Assembly (NCBI RefSeq): GCF_900005765.1
Contig: NC_041688.1
Span: forward strand, 186,001 to 250,000
Direction: 5' to 3'
DNA length: 64,000 bases
Source of the DNA: Plasmodium relictum
Taxonomy: Eukaryota > Apicomplexa > Aconoidasida > Haemosporida > Plasmodiidae
Below the pieces are notes generated by a model. That model was not told the origin of the DNA. It was given only the letters and a program-made list of their open reading frames with translations, and did not search any database. Positions 21,204-32,105 of this stretch are shown piece after piece (the stretch's first letter is position 1; each line of letters opens with the position of its first letter). The position numbers and the translations under genes were made by a program.

Positions 21204-24200
21204 ATGATTGATTATAAAAGAATATGCGTTAATCATGGTATTAAGGCTATATGCATTTTAGATAATTTTTTAATTTGTACATCTGTTGGAAATACTATAA
21301 AAATAATTAATTTAACTAACACAAAAGTATTACTAGAATGCATTATTTCAACAAGTAGTAATATTTATGGGTTAGTTTATAAAAAGCGTTCTAACGATAA
21401 TGGAATTCTTATTGCTCATGGTGTTCATAAAATTTATTTTTATAAATTAAACATATCTTTTAAAAAATGTACACTAGAATTAATATCAAAATATTGTTCA
21501 AATAAATGGATACTAAGAGCTAAATTTTTACAGTGTAATAAAGATAACTCAGAATTATGTTACGAAAAAAACGAATCAAATAAACATATTAAAGAAAATG
21601 TTGTTATTTGCTTAAGCAATGGAAGTATTATATTACTAGATATTTATAAAGGTGTTAGTTTCTACAAATATAAATTTAAAGGGATACATTTGCTATATAG
21701 TTCAGATATTTACATAAACGAAAAAAAAAAATTTTATAATATTTTCATAGCTGGTGGAACACCATTTAACAAAATATTATTATGGAATTTCAAAATAATT
21801 AAAAAAAAAAAATATTGGGGGGGGAAAAAAAAAAAAAAACTGATATTATTAGAAAATATTCAAGAGTTAAGTGGCCATAGAGGCATTATATTTAAGGTAA
21901 AATTTTTTAAAAAATCTAAATATATATGTTCTGTTTCTGATGATAGAGAAGGAAGAGTCTGGTATAGGAAGAGAAAAGAAAAAGAAAGTAATTTTCTTAA
22001 ATCGAGCTACAATAATAAAAAAAATAATTTTTTTCATTATAAATGTATAAAATTATTAACTGGTCATGGAGCTAGAATATGGGATATTGATATGTGTATA
22101 TTTAATGAAAATTTTTATTTTATTACATGCAGTGAAGATTCTACCTGCAATCTTTATGAAAAAAATCATAAAAAGTATTTTAAATTTTGTAATTATAACG
22201 GGAATGCGATAAGATGTATTTGTTTTCATAAAAATTTATGCTTAGTAATTTCTGGTTCTGATAACGGTACTATACATATCAGACCAATACCATTTAACAT
22301 TTTTGAAAATAAGCACAAAAAGAGAGAAGTAAATTTTTTAAGTGTATCAAAAAGCATAGATGATTCTATTTTAAAAATGGAGGGAAAAAAAAAAAAAGTA
22401 AGTATAACTACTGATGGAAAAATTGAAAATGATAAAATATGCAATTGCGATTACTATTATTCCAATAAGAATAGTGTTATATCCATATGTGAAGATAACA
22501 ATGTAAATAGTAGTTATATTAATAATTCTAATATTTTTGAAAATAATGTTAATAATAAATTCGCAAATGATAATAATAATCTTGAAAATATTTGCGATGA
22601 AGTATGTGCAAAAAATATAATAGAAACAAATGATTCTTTAAGTTTCATGTTTGATTGCTTGAACGAAAAAATGAAAAAAAATAATGATTGGATTAGATCA
22701 ATAAATCACATTAATTTATATAATGTTATTATTTGCACAAATTTAGGTTGCATATATATTTTAAAAACAGAAAAAACTGATATAAAATTATCATTAATTT
22801 ATGAAGAAAAAAAAGAAAATTATTTATTAACATGCATAACTTATTATGGCTTAAATTATATTTGCTTAGGTTTTAGCAACGGTTATTGTTGTTTTATATT
22901 TTTAAAAAATGAAAATATATTAAATGGGTCAATTAAATATAGTGAAAAAAATAAAATTATAAAATATTTTAAATGTTTTCCTCATCGTTTAAGCGAAATG
23001 TGTTTAATACCTTTATCTACTAGAAGTTATGATAGTTTTATTTTTTCTTCAGAATGTAAATATATAGAGGATGTTTTATATGCTTTTATAAAAAAAGAGG
23101 ATATAAAAAAAGATAATTCAAATATTAATATATATAGTGATAATGATACTTATAATCAATTAAATTTTTATCAAGTCGTTTATAATCATGAAAAGCAAAA
23201 TATGGATAATGATTTTCAAAATTATTTATCAAATAAAAGTGAATTTTCAATTTCCAATTTTTTATTGTGTAATCTTGACCACACAGGAAATATAAAAATA
23301 TTTAGCATAGAAAATATAAATAATGAAATAAAAATAAGTAATATTTTGGAAACAGAAATAGATGTGAAGAACAAAAAATCTAAAATCATATCAATGAATT
23401 ATGTAATCAGGCAAAAAAAAAAAAAAATGGGAATTTTGATTTTTATTGGTGATGAATATGGATGTATTTTTATTGTTTATATTAAAATACCTATTCAATT
23501 AAAATCATATCAAATTTTTTATGATTTTCAAAAAATCCACATCAAATCGAAAGACAAAATACGTGTTCATAATAATAGAAAAGTTTTTGATATAAAAATT
23601 ATTGATCATTTTATATACTCATGTGGAAAAAATGGAAATATTATAAAATATCAATTATTTAAAGATAAAAATAATATATATACTTTATATAAATTATGTT
23701 TAATAAAAATATCATATTATTCTTCAATTTATAAATTATTACCTATGCGTATCAATAGAAATAGTTATGGAAAAGAAATAAAATGTAATATAAAAGACAT
23801 TGATAATAATAAAACAATTGAACATAATACAAACTATTTTAATAATAATATAATACAAAATAATGATTATTCAAATGAAAATGAAGATTTCCATGATATT
23901 TTTATTTGCTGTTTTAAGGAAAAAAAGTTTGTTCTATATGATTTAAAAAATAAAATGGAATATTTATCCATTGATTGTGGTGGTTTTAGGAGACCATTAA
24001 GTATTTTTATGAAATCATCCGAACATTATACTAAAACATTTTCTTTTTGCTTTTGTAAAGAAAAAATTGTATATTTTCATTTTAAAAATTTATATAATAA
24101 TCATATATCTATACCATATCAGAAAATATATATTAATTCAGGGTTTCATAATAAAAATGTTTCTTTCTTAATATGGTTAAATAAAAATTATTTTTGTACA

Positions 24201-25928
24201 TGTTCAGAAGATGGAACAATAAAGATTGTGCAGTTGGTAAAAAATTTTGAAAAAAAAAAAAAAAATAATAAACTTAAAAATAATGAAATCTGCTGTGAAG
24301 ATAAATATATTAATAATGAGAGTAATATAACAAGAAATAGTTTTAATAGCAAGAATAATAATTATAATATTGACCAAAATACTTCTAAAATAAATACTAT
24401 ATCTTTAAAAAAACAATTAAAAAAAAGCATAAAGAGAAATAAACACAAACTTTATTCTATATTTAGAAAAAGGTCAAATTATAAGAAATATAAAAAGAAA
24501 AAAAAAATGGATTATATAAATTACAAAATGAATATTGTTCAAAATATTTATAATCACAGTGAGCCTATTTTTTGTATGTGTTTTTTTAAAAATCCATTTT
24601 ATTATTCTAATAAATTCAAAATTTTATGTAGTGTAGGAGCAAAAAATTCAGCAAACGTTTTTTACATTTTTAATGATATTAACAAAACACCAATTTTATA
24701 TCACATAGAAAAATTAAAAGTTCAACAATTCTCAAGTAATTTAAGATATTTATGTGTTCAGGGTTTATACGAGATTTTATTTAACGAATCAAATAAGTAT
24801 TTGATACAAATAAATATATTTATAGGTACTTCTATTGGCTATATATTTCATTATTCAGGGACATATGAATTTGTTATTTATCAAAATATTATTCTGTGTA
24901 ATATTGTAAAACCTGCTTATGTAATTTATTCCTACAACCTAAATAGTACTATTTTATCAATGGATTTAAAAAGTATTATATTAAATAACTCTGAAAATGG
25001 AAAGAATTATGACAAAAAAATGAACGAATTGTTTTCTATTACATTAAAAAATAATTACTTAGAAAAACCAGAGTTAAATATTTCTCAAAATATTCAGAAT
25101 TATCATAAAGGAAGTAACTTATTTCAGAAAAATGAATTCGTAGAATATAATAGAAATGATAATTATACGTTTGGCAATGATAAAAGTGTTAATACAAACT
25201 ATCTTTTTAAACATAACAATAATAATAATGAATTAAAATCAAGTAATTGCCAAAATGGATTAAGTGATATATTTTTTGTAAAAGAAAAAAAAATGAAGAA
25301 AAAACTTATTCAAAATATACTATGTTGTGGATTAAACAATGGTGTTATACAAATTTATCATTATAATTTAAAATTAGTGTTAATGAAAAAAATTCAAATA
25401 CATCAAAATGGCATAAATAGAATATGTGTTAAAAAAGGAGGAAATTTATTAAAAATATTCACTTGTGGAGATGATCAATCAATAAATATATTAATTTTAA
25501 AAATTATAATTATTAAAAATGATATTAGTTTTCTTATTACTCAAAACACAAATTTTCCTTATTCTCATTTATCATCTATTAGATCATTAAATATTTTTTC
25601 TCATTTTCTCTTGAGTGTATCGTGGGATCAATATCTTTACATATGGAAGCTACAAAAAGATAAGAATAAAAATATCATTATAAAGAAAAAAAAACAAGTA
25701 AAAATTTCAGTTTATGATGTTTCATGTTTAAATTCTTTCATGATTAAAAAAAAAAAGAAAATAGAAAATAAATCTATAAAAGAATATCCACAAATAGATG
25801 AAGATAGTAATATTACAAATAATTCTATAAAAATAAAAAGGAAAAATTATCTTTATATAAAACTATATTTATGTGTTGCTGGATCAAATGGGAGCCTAGA
25901 ATGCTTTTTATTAAAAATTAATAAATAA
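21204..25928 (+). CDS. WD40-repeat protein, WDR6/Trm734 homologue
   Basis: A single-exon frame of 1574 residues from the ATG at 21204 (MIDYKRICVNHG); an in-frame TTG just upstream is not needed. It is longer than animal WDR6 (about 1100) because of Asn/Lys-rich inserts. WD40 blades are recognisable along the whole length: GHRGIIFKVKF and VSDDREGRVW near residue 235, then GHGARIWDIDMC and TCSEDSTCNLYE near 295, GSDNGTIHIRPI near 355, and at the end CGDDQSINILIL and SVSWDQYLYIWKL. The GH-GARIWDI / SEDSTCNLYE / NAIRCICFH block is the WDR6 signature. In yeast and humans this protein partners Trm7/FTSJ1 to methylate the ribose of tRNA position 34. The partner is not in this window. Confidence 0.8.
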   Translation: MIDYKRICVNHGIKAICILDNFLICTSVGNTIKIINLTNTKVLLECIISTSSNIYGLVYKKRSNDNGILIAHGVHKIYFYKLNISFKKCTLELISKYCSNKWILRAKFLQCNKDNSELCYEKNESNKHIKENVVICLSNGSIILLDIYKGVSFYKYKFKGIHLLYSSDIYINEKKKFYNIFIAGGTPFNKILLWNFKIIKKKKYWGGKKKKKLILLENIQELSGHRGIIFKVKFFKKSKYICSVSDDREGRVWYRKRKEKESNFLKSSYNNKKNNFFHYKCIKLLTGHGARIWDIDMCIFNENFYFITCSEDSTCNLYEKNHKKYFKFCNYNGNAIRCICFHKNLCLVISGSDNGTIHIRPIPFNIFENKHKKREVNFLSVSKSIDDSILKMEGKKKKVSITTDGKIENDKICNCDYYYSNKNSVISICEDNNVNSSYINNSNIFENNVNNKFANDNNNLENICDEVCAKNIIETNDSLSFMFDCLNEKMKKNNDWIRSINHINLYNVIICTNLGCIYILKTEKTDIKLSLIYEEKKENYLLTCITYYGLNYICLGFSNGYCCFIFLKNENILNGSIKYSEKNKIIKYFKCFPHRLSEMCLIPLSTRSYDSFIFSSECKYIEDVLYAFIKKEDIKKDNSNINIYSDNDTYNQLNFYQVVYNHEKQNMDNDFQNYLSNKSEFSISNFLLCNLDHTGNIKIFSIENINNEIKISNILETEIDVKNKKSKIISMNYVIRQKKKKMGILIFIGDEYGCIFIVYIKIPIQLKSYQIFYDFQKIHIKSKDKIRVHNNRKVFDIKIIDHFIYSCGKNGNIIKYQLFKDKNNIYTLYKLCLIKISYYSSIYKLLPMRINRNSYGKEIKCNIKDIDNNKTIEHNTNYFNNNIIQNNDYSNENEDFHDIFICCFKEKKFVLYDLKNKMEYLSIDCGGFRRPLSIFMKSSEHYTKTFSFCFCKEKIVYFHFKNLYNNHISIPYQKIYINSGFHNKNVSFLIWLNKNYFCTCSEDGTIKIVQLVKNFEKKKKNNKLKNNEICCEDKYINNESNITRNSFNSKNNNYNIDQNTSKINTISLKKQLKKSIKRNKHKLYSIFRKRSNYKKYKKKKKMDYINYKMNIVQNIYNHSEPIFCMCFFKNPFYYSNKFKILCSVGAKNSANVFYIFNDINKTPILYHIEKLKVQQFSSNLRYLCVQGLYEILFNESNKYLIQINIFIGTSIGYIFHYSGTYEFVIYQNIILCNIVKPAYVIYSYNLNSTILSMDLKSIILNNSENGKNYDKKMNELFSITLKNNYLEKPELNISQNIQNYHKGSNLFQKNEFVEYNRNDNYTFGNDKSVNTNYLFKHNNNNNELKSSNCQNGLSDIFFVKEKKMKKKLIQNILCCGLNNGVIQIYHYNLKLVLMKKIQIHQNGINRICVKKGGNLLKIFTCGDDQSINILILKIIIIKNDISFLITQNTNFPYSHLSSIRSLNIFSHFLLSVSWDQYLYIWKLQKDKNKNIIIKKKKQVKISVYDVSCLNSFMIKKKKKIENKSIKEYPQIDEDSNITNNSIKIKRKNYLYIKLYLCVAGSNGSLECFLLKINK

Positions 25929-27049
25929 AAAGTTACTTTTAATATAATTGTACTTCATTAAAATAAATTTAGTTTTTCTTTTTTTTTTTTTTGTCATCTT
26001 TTGTTTTCAATTTAACTTTTTTTTTTTTTTTTTTATAAATCTCTATAAAAACAAAAATTTTATTATTTGAAAATTTTCATCAATTAAAATTGTCTTTTTG
26101 TATTATATACGCGTATATTCTTTTATAGTATATAGTATTAATAATATTATGTTGCAAATATGTTTATCATATTTTTATTTTATTAAATTTTATCTATTTT
26201 AAATAATAATTTATATATATATCTATATAAGTTTTTCATATATGATTTATAATATTCTAATTGTTTCTATTACATTCTAAGTTTGTCAAAATCTTCATTA
26301 TAGACTAAGTTTTATTTTATTAATAACATAAATTACTGTCATTAGTTAATTTTTTAATATGTTTTTATGTAGGGAATAAAAAAATTTTAGATAGTACAAT
26401 GGTCAACAAGAAAAAAATAATAAAACGAATAAATAAAATAAAAAATAAAAAAGGTAAGTTGTAGTTTCAAGAACTTCTAAAAATTTTTAATTTTTTAAAA
26501 ACTTAAAAAAAGAGCATATATAAAATATATGTATATATTTTATTTGTATTTTTTATATATCACAAAAAATAAAATAAATTCTTAAAGAATATAATACATG
26601 AAAAAATGTTTTTTTAAGTATTCAGATAATTCTCCATGTATTTTTTAAAAAAATATAAAAAATAATCCATTAGTTATTTTAATTTGTGCCTTTTCTTTAT
26701 TAGATGTATTAAAATCATATGTAAATTTTTTTTAGTTTTTTTTTTTTTTTTTTATAATAAAGAATAACTTCTTAATTCTATTAATCAAATATATATATAG
26801 AAATATTCTATTACTGTACTAATTATTGCTATTATTTTGTTATTATTAATGTTATTATTTCTATTACTTTTTTTTTTTTTTTTAAATCTCTTGGTGAACT
26901 TTTTATTAATTTATGAAAGGGTTTATTATTTTTAACATAAATGGTATATTGTATTTTTATTATTTATAATTATAGAAAGTTTAAGTAATAAGATGTTAAT
27001 TTTTATTTGATAAATGGAAATAAATAGTATTATTGATTACATATATATA
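25929..27049. other. convergent intergenic region
   Basis: Lies between the ends of the WDR6 and LanC-like genes. It holds poly-T tracts, short TA runs and an isolated ACGCGT at about 26109-26114. A possible two-exon micro-gene inside it is listed separately. Confidence 0.45.
26399..26735 (+). CDS. candidate two-exon micro-gene, 28-residue basic peptide
   Basis: Exon 1 would be 26399-26453 (ATG GTC AAC AAG...), followed by a strong AAG/GTAAGT donor. A 250-base AT-rich intron ends in TTTCTTTATTAG, and exon 2 is 26704-26735. The join stays in frame and gives 28 residues beginning MVNKKKIIKRINKIK and ending KSYVNFF. The evidence is only the good splice sites and the frame across them. The peptide matches nothing I recognise, and a further exon is possible. 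It could also be a chance frame in convergent 3' flanks. Confidence 0.2.
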
Positions 27050-28402
27050 TCAATCATTCATTAAAAATTTGGAAAAATCATGACCTAGAAAGTAATTTAA
27101 TTCAGGTTTTAAAATAAAACTTAGAAAAACTACTAAAGCTGCATATCCTTCAAACAAAGAATCAGGTCTGTCAGGTAAATTATAAAATCTATCAAAATAT
27201 TTAATAGAAAAAAGAGCATATTTTAAAGATCTAAGATACCATATTTTATCCTTTGTATAATTATATAAGTATAAAAAAATTATACCATTACCGGATATAC
27301 CATGGCATAGTCCTAATCCTTTCGATAGTAATCCTTTTTCCCAAATTAATGACCCCATTTTTTCAATATATTGGACATTATATTTATTTTGAAAATAATT
27401 TGGTACTTTTTCGTATTTTAATAATTCAATTAATAGAATAACAAAGCCTGGATTTCCATGACACCACTGTATTAAAACCTCTTTTTTTTTTTTCATTTTT
27501 TCTTTTCTTATTGATGAGTAGACATTAAAATCATCTGTTACATATAAACTTAGTATTTCATCAGTTACTTTATATATTAATTTTATATAATCATTTAATT
27601 TATTTGTTGTCAAATCCTTATATTTTTGTAATATTTCTTTTCTTTCTTCTTTCTCAATATCTTTATCTTCTCCTATTAATAATAAGCATAACTCATTTAA
27701 ATTATTAAAAAAAAAATTTATAAGATTAAATAAAACAAATAATATTCCTGAATACCCATGTGCTGCACCTAAATAAATTTTATCATGCCATTCAAAGTGT
27801 AAAGATAGTGATGTAATGTTACGCATTAAATTGGATTTTGTCAAACCATATTCAAATATAGAGTTCACAATAAAATATAAATTTTTCAAAATAGTATTTT
27901 TATATTTTGAGTTAAGCCATATATTTCTACAAAATAAAAAAGAATATATATAACCACACTTACCGTATAATAATTCACATTCCTCATTGACACTTCTTAA
28001 TTCATCCATATTGTGTATTAAGTGATTAGTCAATAACTCAATATAACTAAAACTTTTCTCGTTTTCTAAATAATAATATAACATACTAGATAAACTATAT
28101 ATTCCTGTAATACCCTCAAGAAAAGTTATCGTGTTTTTTTGTTTATAATTATTCAAATTTCTTATAATTTTTTTACCTAATTCTAAATACTTTACATCTT
28201 TACTACACTCATATAAAACTATATCCATATATAAGATCCCACCTACACCACAATAAACGGAATAGTTTCTATGATTTTCAATTTCATTGTTTAATTTTAG
28301 AGAAAATTCACTTATTTTTTTTTTTATCAAATTTAAATTAAATTCATTTTCTTCAAACTCTTCTAAATATTTATTTGATATATATCTACTATCATCCACC
28401 AT
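27050..28402 (-). CDS. LanC-like (LANCL) protein
   Basis: A single-exon frame of 450 residues, near the length of animal LANCL1/2. It shows the seven-fold inner-helix repeat with Gly-rich turns: YCGVGGILYM near residue 50, FLEGITGIYSLS near 94, LYGKCGYIYSFL near 143, LGAAHGYSGILFVL near 212, WCHGNPGFVILL near 312 and LCHGISGNGIIF near 366. The Cys of WCHG and the Cys-His of LCHG are the conserved zinc ligands of the fold, and all three are present. Bacterial LanC cyclises lantibiotics. Eukaryotic LANCLs bind glutathione and are reported to add it to dehydroamino acids in proteins. No leader or TM is visible, so the protein is probably cytosolic. Asn/Glu-rich insertion is mild here compared with neighbours. 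Confidence 0.85.
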   Translation of the reverse strand: MVDDSRYISNKYLEEFEENEFNLNLIKKKISEFSLKLNNEIENHRNYSVYCGVGGILYMDIVLYECSKDVKYLELGKKIIRNLNNYKQKNTITFLEGITGIYSLSSMLYYYLENEKSFSYIELLTNHLIHNMDELRSVNEECELLYGKCGYIYSFLFCRNIWLNSKYKNTILKNLYFIVNSIFEYGLTKSNLMRNITSLSLHFEWHDKIYLGAAHGYSGILFVLFNLINFFFNNLNELCLLLIGEDKDIEKEERKEILQKYKDLTTNKLNDYIKLIYKVTDEILSLYVTDDFNVYSSIRKEKMKKKKEVLIQWCHGNPGFVILLIELLKYEKVPNYFQNKYNVQYIEKMGSLIWEKGLLSKGLGLCHGISGNGIIFLYLYNYTKDKIWYLRSLKYALFSIKYFDRFYNLPDRPDSLFEGYAALVVFLSFILKPELNYFLGHDFSKFLMND

Positions 28403-30929
28403 ATTTTTTAAGAAATGTTTCTTTTAGATTAAATATTAATTTATAGTAATGGATAAAGTATACGTATTACAATTAACATATATATTCATAATTGTAACTT
28501 TATTAAATTTTTTTTTTTTTTTCTTTTAAATAATTTAACATTTTAAAAAAAAAATATTGTTTTTCAGAATCATAAAATATTATAATAATGTATTTTTTTA
28601 AAATGCTTTTCAAAATTTTTTATTAATTTTACGTAGTTTTATATTTTTATTAGTAAATTGATTTAACTTTATTTTTTAATTCCAAAATAAAAAGATATTG
28701 TCTAGAGGTTTAATTATTTCAATAAAAGAAGAATTTAATAATGTTATTTTACGTTTATTTATATAAATATTAAAAAATTGAGAAAATTAAAAATTAGAAT
28801 GATAAAATAAAAACTTAAAGCATAATATTGTAGTTAAATTGAAATTGTATATATAAATTTTTTTCTTTTTTTTTTTTTTTTTGTACCTATGCATCTTATT
28901 TTACAGGAATAAAAAATAAAATAAAATAAAAAATGAAGAAATGAAAAATGAAAAGGTATTTCTTTCAAACAAGATAGGCATTAATTAGTTCTTAATATTA
29001 TCTAAAAGTTATCTCTCTTTTTACATTTTTCTTAATACTTTTTTTTTATTTAAAATTATTAAAGTTTATTTTCATTTATTTTTTTTTTTTATAATTCAAA
29101 AAAAAAAATAAAAATAAAAATATTACTAATGCAACATTTTAACTTTTTAATATGTTATTATTTCATTTTTTTATTCTTTGTGTTTTTACTATTTTATATT
29201 TTTAATTTCTAATATATTCTAAATTTTTTATTTGCTATTATCTTTTTATTCTCATTTTACACCTACATTAACATGACTAGATCAATTCATTTTACTATTA
29301 TTTTCCATCTGTTACTATTATTTATAATTAATTTTTATATTTATTATTCCATATATAATTTCTTTTTTTTCTTTAATTTTATTATGAAATAATATCATAA
29401 TTTTTAAAACTCCTTATTATAATATTTTCATACACCATATATTAATAAGTACCTTAAATTTGCTTTATGGAGTAAAAAGCAAAAAAAAATACACATTTTA
29501 ATATAGTTATTTTATGTTGTCTCAATTAATTAAAAAAAATAAGAAAAAAAATAAATTAGCTATATAAAATTAAATGAATTATTAATATATGGAATGATGA
29601 ATATAGAAGGTAATAGTAAAATATGGTATAATAAATATTTTACTAAAGAATCTAATAGTATTTGCATTTCATTTTATTTGCAATATGAAAAAAATAATTT
29701 TAATAAAGCAATTTTTTTCATTTTTAAACTCTGAATTTTGTATATTTTAATATACTATTCTGTTGTTTTTTCTAACACAATTTTATTGTCTATAAATATT
29801 GTATATTTTTTATTTTCCTAAACAAAAAAATAAAATAAAAGTTATAAAATGCGATAATAAAAAATTAGTAATATAAACATATTTCATAAAGTAGTAAAAA
29901 TAATTTTAAAAGAAAATATACAGGAAAAAAAAAATTTCTAATTATGATATATTTTTAACAAATCCATTAAAAATTTTTTTTTTTAGGGTATGATGTGCAC
30001 AGAAAAAAAAAAAAAAAGTTAAAATTTCTTTTTCAAAATAATAATTTAATGTGCGGTCCTAAAAAAACAAAAGAAAAATAGTGTAAATTAGCAAAAAAAA
30101 AAAAAAAAATAGTACTTTTGTGGATTATTTATAAAGATTACATTTAAAAAATTTCATAATTTCTTATTTATGTATCTTTTGTTACTCTTTTAACTTTATG
30201 AAGTTAAAAAAAAAAAAAAATATAAGAATATTTTAATAAAAGATATTTTGTTTTTAGTTATATTTTTAAAAAGTATAATGTTATTTATATTTCCTATGAT
30301 TTAATACAATCTGAATTATATTTATCTTATTTTTTTTTTTTTTACATGACTATAACATAATCTTAAAAATCTTTTATTTTATTTACTTTTTTTTTTTTTT
30401 ATTTATTTTACCTTTTTTTTTTTTTTGTAATTGAATATGATAAAAATTCATATTTTTTGATTTTTATTTTTATTTGAATTAAAATTATAATGTTACATGT
30501 TATTGTATAAATTCAGCTTCTATGTCAAAAAGTGTTATAAATGGTTTTTTTGTGAATGCATTAAAACTAATATTATTAATAAATTCTTGTGTTAATTTAT
30601 ATTATTTGTTTTAAAATAAATTAAATTTTACTTTTCATAATTTTTTATTCTTTTCCTTTAAAAAAATGGATTAAAAAGAAAAAGATAAAAATATAACATA
30701 ATTAATTGACTTCTAATTTTTCTTTTTGTGTGTTTATAAACTTATATTTTGTAAACATTTTTCATTATTAAAAATAATTAAAGAATTTTTTGTTATTAAA
30801 TCATATTGTCTGACATTACAAGGAATAAAAAAAGTAGGAAAAATATATATATATATACATATAAGACTAGAAAAAACAAAGTGTGTGTATCTATTTCTTC
30901 TTAACTGTTCATAAAATATAATAGTAGCA
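28403..30929. other. long (2.5 kb) divergent intergenic region
   Basis: It lies between the starts of the LanC-like gene and the plus-strand Asn-rich gene. It is made of A/T homopolymers and low-complexity AT DNA. One C/G-containing patch at about 29985-30060 holds GTGCAC and GTGCGGTCC. Open frames just before 30930 lack an ATG and look like leader sequence. Confidence 0.5.
29995..30000. promoter_or_regulatory. candidate GTGCAC (AP2-I-type) motif
   Basis: The palindrome GTGCAC lies about 930 bases upstream of the plus-strand start at 30930. GTGCA-type words are reported for the Plasmodium invasion regulator AP2-I. It stands out in AT-only DNA, but a single copy at this distance is weak evidence. 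Confidence 0.2.
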
Positions 30930-32105
30930 ATGGCTTTGGTAAATTTTAAAGAAAAAATTCAAATTTTATTAAAGTTAAAAGAATCATTAATACCACAAGT
31001 GGATGGAAACTTTATAAAAAATTGGGAAATGGAAGCAGTAAAATATCAGAGAACAAGCGAGAATATTATGTTAGAATTAAAAAATGTATATTTCATGGAA
31101 GGTTTAGTAAGTGCCATTTCATCTCAATTATCCTATCTTCGGATAAATTTACAAAATTATCAAAGTATGTCAGAACATGAAAAAGATAAGTTTAAAAGAT
31201 TATATGTTTTGGCTGCTCTAGGTTTAATAGCTAAGTTAAAACTTATTTTATTTTTCTCAACTTATATTAATTCAAGAGAGCAAAAAAAGTATGAAAATTA
31301 TCCTAATATTAACGAAAATAATTATAATTTACAACAGAATAATTGTGAAAATTCATACAATAATGAAATAGATATATCCATTAATAATTCTGAAGATTAT
31401 ATAAATAACAAAGATAATAAAAAAAATTCATTCCATAATAATTTAAATGATTATTATTCACAATTTCAGAATATTTCTGATAATTACAAAGAAAATATTT
31501 TTAATGTAATGTTACTTAATAATTTAGTTAATTATAATGCACAGAATAATGATGATAAAAATTTAAATGACAATTTTAATGAAAAAGGTTTAAATATTTA
31601 CAATAATAATAATAATAATAATAATAATTATAATTCACATTTTACGAATGATTTAGGTCTTTCTTTATCAATGATGAATAATTTTTCATCACAAAAAAAT
31701 GAAAATTTACAAAATTCATCCATGATAACATCAAAAAAAAGATCTTTACCATCAACTCAAATCCAAAACAAAACAGTGGGTTTTTTAAAAAATCCTCAAA
31801 CTACAGATGGCATAAAAAATAATCAAGAAGAACAAATGTTAAATTATAATAGTCAAATAAATATTGAATCACAAAACTTTTTACAACAAAATCAAGAACA
31901 AATTTCCAAATATTTAAGTAATATCCATCAAAATATTCAATCAGTAAATAATGAAAATTCTGAATTGCCTAACTGCAGTTCAAGTTTAAATTCATATTAT
32001 CAATACCAAAATGACAATAGACACTCAAAAAATATTTTACGATCATATAATAATAAAGTCTATGGTATTAATGATAACATATGTAAAAATAGTTATTATT
32101 TATAG
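30930..32105 (+). CDS. Asn/Gln-rich conserved protein with a helical N-terminal domain
   Basis: A single-exon frame of 391 residues starting MALVNFKEKIQ. I do not recognise it. The first 115 residues look like a compact all-helical domain, with conserved-looking pieces KNWEMEAVKYQRTSENIM, VYFMEGLVSAISSQL and FKRLYVLAALGLIAKLKLIL, and no low-complexity insertion. From about residue 120 to the end it is Asn/Ser/Gln-rich and disordered, including an uncoded-length run of about ten Asn from AAT repeats near 31606. A helical head with a long polar tail is common in nuclear or RNA-associated proteins of the parasite, but no function can be assigned. There is no signal peptide. Its long upstream region suggests a complex promoter. 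Confidence 0.75.
   Translation: MALVNFKEKIQILLKLKESLIPQVDGNFIKNWEMEAVKYQRTSENIMLELKNVYFMEGLVSAISSQLSYLRINLQNYQSMSEHEKDKFKRLYVLAALGLIAKLKLILFFSTYINSREQKKYENYPNINENNYNLQQNNCENSYNNEIDISINNSEDYINNKDNKKNSFHNNLNDYYSQFQNISDNYKENIFNVMLLNNLVNYNAQNNDDKNLNDNFNEKGLNIYNNNNNNNNNYNSHFTNDLGLSLSMMNNFSSQKNENLQNSSMITSKKRSLPSTQIQNKTVGFLKNPQTTDGIKNNQEEQMLNYNSQINIESQNFLQQNQEQISKYLSNIHQNIQSVNNENSELPNCSSSLNSYYQYQNDNRHSKNILRSYNNKVYGINDNICKNSYYL

Noticed and set aside
30726-30914. Frame just upstream of the Asn-rich gene
   Set aside because: It has no ATG in a sensible position and is most likely 5' leader.
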